A stretch of DNA of 48,814 nt from Blastococcus sp. KM273128 (lineage in GTDB: Bacteria; Actinomycetota; Actinomycetes; Mycobacteriales; Geodermatophilaceae), in the NCBI RefSeq assembly GCF_021698975.1, contig NZ_SSXA01000021.1, positions 1 through 48,814 on the forward strand, read 5' to 3'. The notes beneath the pieces are model-generated. The model did not search any database. It was not told the origin of the DNA and worked only from the letters and a program-made list of their open reading frames with translations. Shown piece after piece: positions 45,471 through 48,814 of this stretch. Both the position numbers and the translations under genes were made by a program. The number at the start of each line of letters is the position of its first letter. Position 1 is the first letter of the stretch.

Positions 45471-46484
45471 ATGCCCGCCGTGACCGTCGAGGACACCACC
45501 ACCCTGCCGCGGGTCCCGCTGCCCGCCCCCCGCACGGTGCGCCGCCGCACCCGCTCGGTGACGACGGCGCCCTCCGGCTTCGAGGGCGAGGGCTTCCCGG
45601 TGCGCCGGGCGTTCGCCGGGGTCGACCTGCGCGCGCTCGACCCCTTCATCCACATGGACCAGATGGGCGAGGTCGAGTACGCCTCGGGCGAGCCCAAGGG
45701 CACCAGTTGGCACCCGCACCGCGGCTTCGAGACCGTCACCTACCTCATCGACGGCACCTTCGAGCACGCCGACTCCCACGGCGGCGGCGGGACCATCAGC
45801 AACGGCGACACCCAGTGGATGACCGCCGGCGGCGGCGTCCTGCACATCGAGCGGCCGCCGGAGCAGCTGGTCGTCAGCGGCGGCCTCTTCCACGGCCTCC
45901 AGCTCTGGGTCAACCTGCCGCGGGCGCAGAAGTGGGTCGAGCCGCGCTACCAGGACCTGCGGGCCAAGGAGTCGGTGCTGCTGGCCAGCGCGGACGCCGG
46001 TGCGCTGCTGCGGGTGATCGCCGGCGAGATCGGCGGGCACACCGGCCCGGGCTCGACCTACACCCCGATGGCGATGGTGCACGCCACCGTGGCCCCGGGC
46101 GCGACGCTGGACCTCCCGTGGCGGCCGGACTTCAACGCGCTGGTCTACGTGCTCTCCGGCGCCGGCTCGGTGGGCATCGACGGCGCCCCGGTGCGCACCG
46201 GCCAGCTCGCGGTGCTCGGCCCCGGCGACACGGTGACCGTGCGCGGGGCGGTGCACCAGGAGTCGCGCACGCCGGCCCTCGACGTCGTCGTCCTGGGCGG
46301 GCGGCCGATCAACGAGCCGATCGCCATGTACGGGCCGTTCGTCATGAACACGGCCGACGAGGTCAGGGACGCGTTCGAGGACTTCCGCGCCGGCCGGCTC
46401 GGCTCGATCCCGGCACAGCGCGTCGAGGGACCGGTTCCGCACGCCGCCGTCCGGGGTGAGACTGCTGGAGACGACGAGCGGTAG
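45471..46484 (+). CDS. Pirin family protein
   Basis: 337 aa, ATG after AAGGAGG. Bicupin fold with metal-binding WHPHRGFETVTYLIDG (His pair plus further His) and GGGVLHIERPP, where many pirins have ...GxGIxHSE. Second cupin with GSTYTPMAMVHATVAPG and VVLGGRPINEPIAMYGPFVMNT, which is characteristic of pirins. Pirins bind Fe(II) and act as quercetinases or redox-linked regulators; substrate here unknown. The extra N-terminus of about 35 residues contains an RRRTRS stretch. A second pirin gene follows. Confidence 0.9.
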   Translation: MPAVTVEDTTTLPRVPLPAPRTVRRRTRSVTTAPSGFEGEGFPVRRAFAGVDLRALDPFIHMDQMGEVEYASGEPKGTSWHPHRGFETVTYLIDGTFEHADSHGGGGTISNGDTQWMTAGGGVLHIERPPEQLVVSGGLFHGLQLWVNLPRAQKWVEPRYQDLRAKESVLLASADAGALLRVIAGEIGGHTGPGSTYTPMAMVHATVAPGATLDLPWRPDFNALVYVLSGAGSVGIDGAPVRTGQLAVLGPGDTVTVRGAVHQESRTPALDVVVLGGRPINEPIAMYGPFVMNTADEVRDAFEDFRAGRLGSIPAQRVEGPVPHAAVRGETAGDDER

Positions 46485-46494
46485 GAGCCGTGCC

Positions 46495-46509
46495 ATGAGC
46501 AACCTGTAA
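46495..46509 (+). pseudogene. Original start of the second pirin gene, closed by an early TAA
   Basis: ATG AGC AAC CTG TAA, preceded by GTAGGAGCCGTGCC (good ribosome site) and in the same frame as the pirin 12 codons later. Pirins of this group commonly begin MSNLE or MSNxE, so TAA very probably replaced GAA (Glu) by one base change. Reading across the stop would give a continuous N-terminus through 46531. Confidence 0.6.
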
Positions 46510-46530
46510 CCGCGCCCGCCCGCCCGCGAC

Positions 46531-47463
46531 ATGGGTGGGCTGGAGAGCACCACCGCCGGGCCCGCGCTGGACCTGCTGCCGGCCAAGGAGGTGCTGCTGG
46601 GCGAGAGCACCCGCGTGCGCCGGCTGCTGCCGACGCTCGGCCGGCGGATGGTCGGCGCCTGGGTGTTCGTCGACCACTACGGGCCCGACGACATCACCTC
46701 CTCCCCCGGCATGCAGGTGCCGCCGCACCCGCACACCGGGCTGCAGACGGTCTCCTGGCTGCTCGATGGCGAGGTGCACCACCGCGACTCGCTGGGCAGC
46801 GACGTGCGGTTCCGCCCCGGCGAGCTGGCGCTGATGACGGCGGGGCACGGGATCGCCCACTCCGAGCAGTCGCCGGCGACCCACCCGCGCCTCCTGCACG
46901 GCGCCCAGCTGTGGGTGGCGCTGCCCGACGGCGACCGCGAGGTGGCCCCGCACTTCGAGCACCACGCCACGCTGCCCGGCTTCACCTCCGACGGGCTGAC
47001 CGCGACGGTGCTCATGGGTTCCTTCGGCGGGATGACGTCACCGGGCCGGGCCTACACGCCGCTGGTCGGCGTCGACCTGGCGCTGGCCGGCGGCGCCGAC
47101 GTCGAGGTGCCCCTGGAGCCCGGCTTCGAGCACGGGCTGCTGACCTCCTCGGGGTCGGTGACGGTCGACGGCGTCCCGCTGGAGCCCGGCGCGATGCTCT
47201 ACCTCGGCACGGAACGGCGGACGCTCCGGCTGCGCGCGGGGACGGCGTCCCGGCTGCTGCTGCTGGGCGGCGAGCCGTTCGAGGAGCGCCTGGTCATGTG
47301 GTGGAACTTCATCGGCCGGTCCGGGGACGAGGTCGCGGAGTACGCCGAGCAGTGGAACGCCGAGTCGCGGCGCTTCGGCACCGTCGTCGGCTACGACGGC
47401 GACCGGCTGGAGGCCCCACCGCTGCCGCCGGTCGCGCTCCGGCCGCGCGGCCGCGTCCGCTGA
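46531..47463 (+). CDS. Pirin family protein, likely restarted behind an early stop
   Basis: 310 aa from ATG 46531. Nearly the whole pirin is present: LLPAKEVLLGESTRVRRLLPTLGRRMVGAWVFVDHYGPDDI (quoted in part: RRLLPTLGRRMVG), metal ligands PPHPHTGLQTVSWLLDGEV and GHGIAHSEQSP, and the C-terminal cupin ending in GGEPFEERLVMWWNFIGR. The ATG has no ribosome site, whereas the ATG at 46495 does, four codons before an in-frame TAA. Expression may depend on re-initiation after the short frame, or the TAA is an error. Metal-binding residues are intact. Confidence 0.85.
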   Translation: MGGLESTTAGPALDLLPAKEVLLGESTRVRRLLPTLGRRMVGAWVFVDHYGPDDITSSPGMQVPPHPHTGLQTVSWLLDGEVHHRDSLGSDVRFRPGELALMTAGHGIAHSEQSPATHPRLLHGAQLWVALPDGDREVAPHFEHHATLPGFTSDGLTATVLMGSFGGMTSPGRAYTPLVGVDLALAGGADVEVPLEPGFEHGLLTSSGSVTVDGVPLEPGAMLYLGTERRTLRLRAGTASRLLLLGGEPFEERLVMWWNFIGRSGDEVAEYAEQWNAESRRFGTVVGYDGDRLEAPPLPPVALRPRGRVR

Positions 47464-47477
47464 GGGAGGCTGCGGCC

Positions 47478-47912
47478 ATGACCGAGCCCACCGGACCCGA
47501 CCCACGGTTGCTGGAGTTCGCCGCCGGCCGGCGCTGGGGCGTGCTGACCACCATCAAGCGCGACGGCCGACCGCAGCTGTCCAACGTCGGCTACGCCTGG
47601 GACGACGGCCTCGTCCGCGTCTCGGTGACCGCCGACCGGGCCAAGACCCGCAACCTGCAGCGCGACCCCCGGGTCACGCTGCACGTGTCGTCGGAGGACT
47701 TCTGGTCCTGGGTCGCCGTCGAGGGCACCGCCGAACTCACCCCGGTGGCGCAGGACCCGCACGACGCCACCGTCGAGGAGCTCGTCGCCTACTACCGCGG
47801 CATCTCCGGCGAGCACGAGGACTGGGACGAGTACCGGGCCGCGATGGTCGCCGACCGGCGGCTGGTGGTGCGGTTCCGCCCCCAGCACGCCTACGGCCAG
47901 CTGCGCGGCTGA
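47478..47912 (+). CDS. PPOX-class F420-dependent oxidoreductase-like protein
   Basis: 144 aa, ATG preceded by GGGAGG and 14 bases after the second pirin, so likely co-transcribed. Split-barrel flavin fold: FAAGRRWGVLTTIKRDGRPQLSN at the start, VTADRAKTRNLQRDPRV and VAVEGTAEL in the middle, WDEYRAAMVADRRLVVRFRP near the end. The RPQ-S-V and R-AKTRNL segments fit the actinobacterial F420/FMN-binding PPOX subgroup. Reduces an unknown small molecule or acts as a cofactor-binding protein. Confidence 0.85.
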   Translation: MTEPTGPDPRLLEFAAGRRWGVLTTIKRDGRPQLSNVGYAWDDGLVRVSVTADRAKTRNLQRDPRVTLHVSSEDFWSWVAVEGTAELTPVAQDPHDATVEELVAYYRGISGEHEDWDEYRAAMVADRRLVVRFRPQHAYGQLRG

Positions 47913-47922
47913 CCCCGGCCCC

Positions 47923-47947
47923 GCCGGTGCGCCCCGCTCGCACCGGC
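47923..47947. terminator. Hairpin between converging PPOX and VOC genes
   Basis: GCCGGTGCG pairs with CGCACCGGC across a 7-base loop. Confidence 0.7.
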
Positions 47948-47960
47948 TGCCGGGCACCGG

Positions 47961-48719
47961 TCACCCGGCGGGGAGCTCCATGACCGAGAACGACGCGCCC
48001 CACGGGTCGGCGACGACCGCGAACCGGCCGTACTCGGTGTCCTCCGCCGGGAGCAGGACCTTCCCGCCGGCGGCCGTCACCGTGGCGACCGCGCCGTCGG
48101 TGTCGGTCACCGCGAAGCACGTCGCCCAGCCCTTCGGTGCCCCGGGGACGACGCCGCCGAGGCCGCCGAGCGGATCCCCGTCGGTGGCGAAGGTGGTGTA
48201 GCCCTCGCCGCCGGGGACCTCCTCGAACCGGAAGCCGAAGACCGCGGCGTAGAACTCCCGGGCCGCTGCCGGATCGTCGGCCGCCAGTTCGTTCCAGACC
48301 AGCGAGCCGGGCTCGTTGTAGCGCTGCACCCCGGCGTGCTGGCCGGCCTGCCACAGGCCGAACGGGTTGCCCTGCGGGTCCAGCGCGATGGCCATCGTGC
48401 CGAACGGGCCGACCTCCATCGGCTCCATGAGGACGGTGCCCCCGGCCTCCCGGATGCGGGCGGCCGCGGCGGCCGCGTCGTCGGTCGCGAAGTAGGTGGT
48501 CCACCGGGGCGGGTCGTCCGGGACCTGCTGCGGGCCCATCCCGGCCACCGGCCGCCCGTCCTTCTCCGCGTCCGGGTAGCCGCCGAACTCGGGGTCACCG
48601 CCGGTGTACTCCCAGCCCAGCAGGCCGGCGTAGAACTGCTTGGCGGCCTCCAGGTCGGCGGCGCCGTAGTCGATCCAGCTGGGGGTGCCGGGCGGCCAGG
48701 GGGTCTCTCGGGTGGGCAT
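47961..48719 (-). CDS. VOC (glyoxalase/bleomycin resistance) family protein, two domains
   Basis: 252 aa, ATG after GGAGGAGGCAACC. Two tandem VOC halves: residues about 12-125 (PSWIDYGAADLEAAKQFYAGLLGW to DPQGNPFGLWQ, quoted in part: AKQFYAGLLGW) and 138-250 (SLVWNELAADDPAAAREFY to DPWGASFSVMEL, in part: DPWGASFSVMEL). The first-domain signature resembles CFP30B-like antigens of actinobacteria. Classical metal-binding His residues are not obvious, so it may bind a small molecule rather than catalyse. Single gene. Confidence 0.88.
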   Translation of the reverse strand: MPTRETPWPPGTPSWIDYGAADLEAAKQFYAGLLGWEYTGGDPEFGGYPDAEKDGRPVAGMGPQQVPDDPPRWTTYFATDDAAAAAARIREAGGTVLMEPMEVGPFGTMAIALDPQGNPFGLWQAGQHAGVQRYNEPGSLVWNELAADDPAAAREFYAAVFGFRFEEVPGGEGYTTFATDGDPLGGLGGVVPGAPKGWATCFAVTDTDGAVATVTAAGGKVLLPAEDTEYGRFAVVADPWGASFSVMELPAG

Positions 48720-48781
48720 GGTTGCCTCCTCCTGTTGTGGGGGAGGTCACGGTCTCACCGGGCACCGACAGATCCGGTAGG

Positions 48782-48814
48782 TCAGAACGTCCCGCCGCCG
48801 CTGCGGCCGCCACC
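48782..48814 (-). CDS. Possible end of a leftward gene with Gly-rich tail (cut by window edge)
   Basis: Last ten codons before TGA read G-G-G-R-S-G-G-G-T-F. Gly/Ser/Arg-rich tails ending like this are common in membrane proteins with TPM-like domains, but the fragment is too short to assign. The 62 bases between it and the VOC gene start contain that gene's ribosome site and no clear terminator. Confidence 0.35.
   Translation of the reverse strand, partial: GGGRSGGGTF

Noticed and set aside
48595..48813. Minus-strand open frame running from the VOC gene to the window edge
   Set aside because: It overlaps the real VOC start in another frame and is not supported by a ribosome site; only the final 33 bases in a different frame look like a gene end.

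Overview
The window is chromosomal DNA of a very GC-rich actinobacterium. Gene content and order point to the Geodermatophilaceae (Blastococcus/Geodermatophilus/Modestobacter type); this placement is an inference. Reasons: many GTG starts and 4-base GTGA/ATGA gene overlaps; actinobacterial families (sortase, MarP, ArsA-like ATPase pair, actinobacterial Crp, fused MrpA-MrpB, F420-type PPOX protein); and a central block (acs to metallophosphoesterase, 5.8-23.0 kb) matching the Mycobacterium tuberculosis Rv3667-Rv3683 order. I see no rRNA, CRISPR array, phage, insertion sequence or origin. One tRNA-Pro(CGG) gene lies at 23.07 kb.

Layout. 0-1.6 kb: end of a uroporphyrinogen-III methyltransferase gene converging on a sortase and a secreted, membrane-anchored protein. 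1.8-3.9 kb: ABC exporter (ATPase interrupted by an in-frame TGA, permease) and an XRE regulator. 4.0-5.7 kb: LigB/DODA-type dioxygenase and an FhuF-like iron-sulfur protein. 5.8-23.0 kb: acs, holin-like membrane protein, ephE-like hydrolase, marP, cupredoxin lipoprotein, CoA-type Nudix, TlpA lipoprotein, nth, small membrane protein, crp, iron-regulated siderophore-binding lipoprotein, Nudix, RidA, DUF4177, two ArsA-like ATPases, ponA2, yqeY, metallophosphoesterase. 23-32 kb: tRNA-Pro, S9 peptidase, asd-lysC, phospholipase D-like protein, XRE regulator with a Cys-rich tail, leuA with a leader peptide. 32.1-38.7 kb: complete Mrp antiporter operon. 38.7-41.4 kb: NarL-type two-component system divergent from a membrane protein. 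41.5-45.3 kb: operon of winged-helix regulator, MFS transporter and ABC-F protein. 45.4-48.8 kb: two pirins, PPOX protein, VOC protein and a possible gene end.

Most genes serve housekeeping or stress roles: envelope maintenance (marP, ponA2, ArsA-like pair), acetate activation, lysine/threonine/leucine synthesis, ion homeostasis and DNA repair. The most notable signals lie in or between genes. (1) Four dispersed terminator-like elements share a core but have different outer stems that still pair perfectly (covariation). (2) Further palindromes recur. (3) A 15-codon leucine leader peptide and hairpins precede leuA. (4) A sortase without its usual catalytic Arg sits beside a protein with a degenerate sorting signal. 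(5) Two in-frame nonsense codons and a fused nth/membrane-gene junction look like recent mutations or sequence errors. (6) At least eight genes look leaderless.
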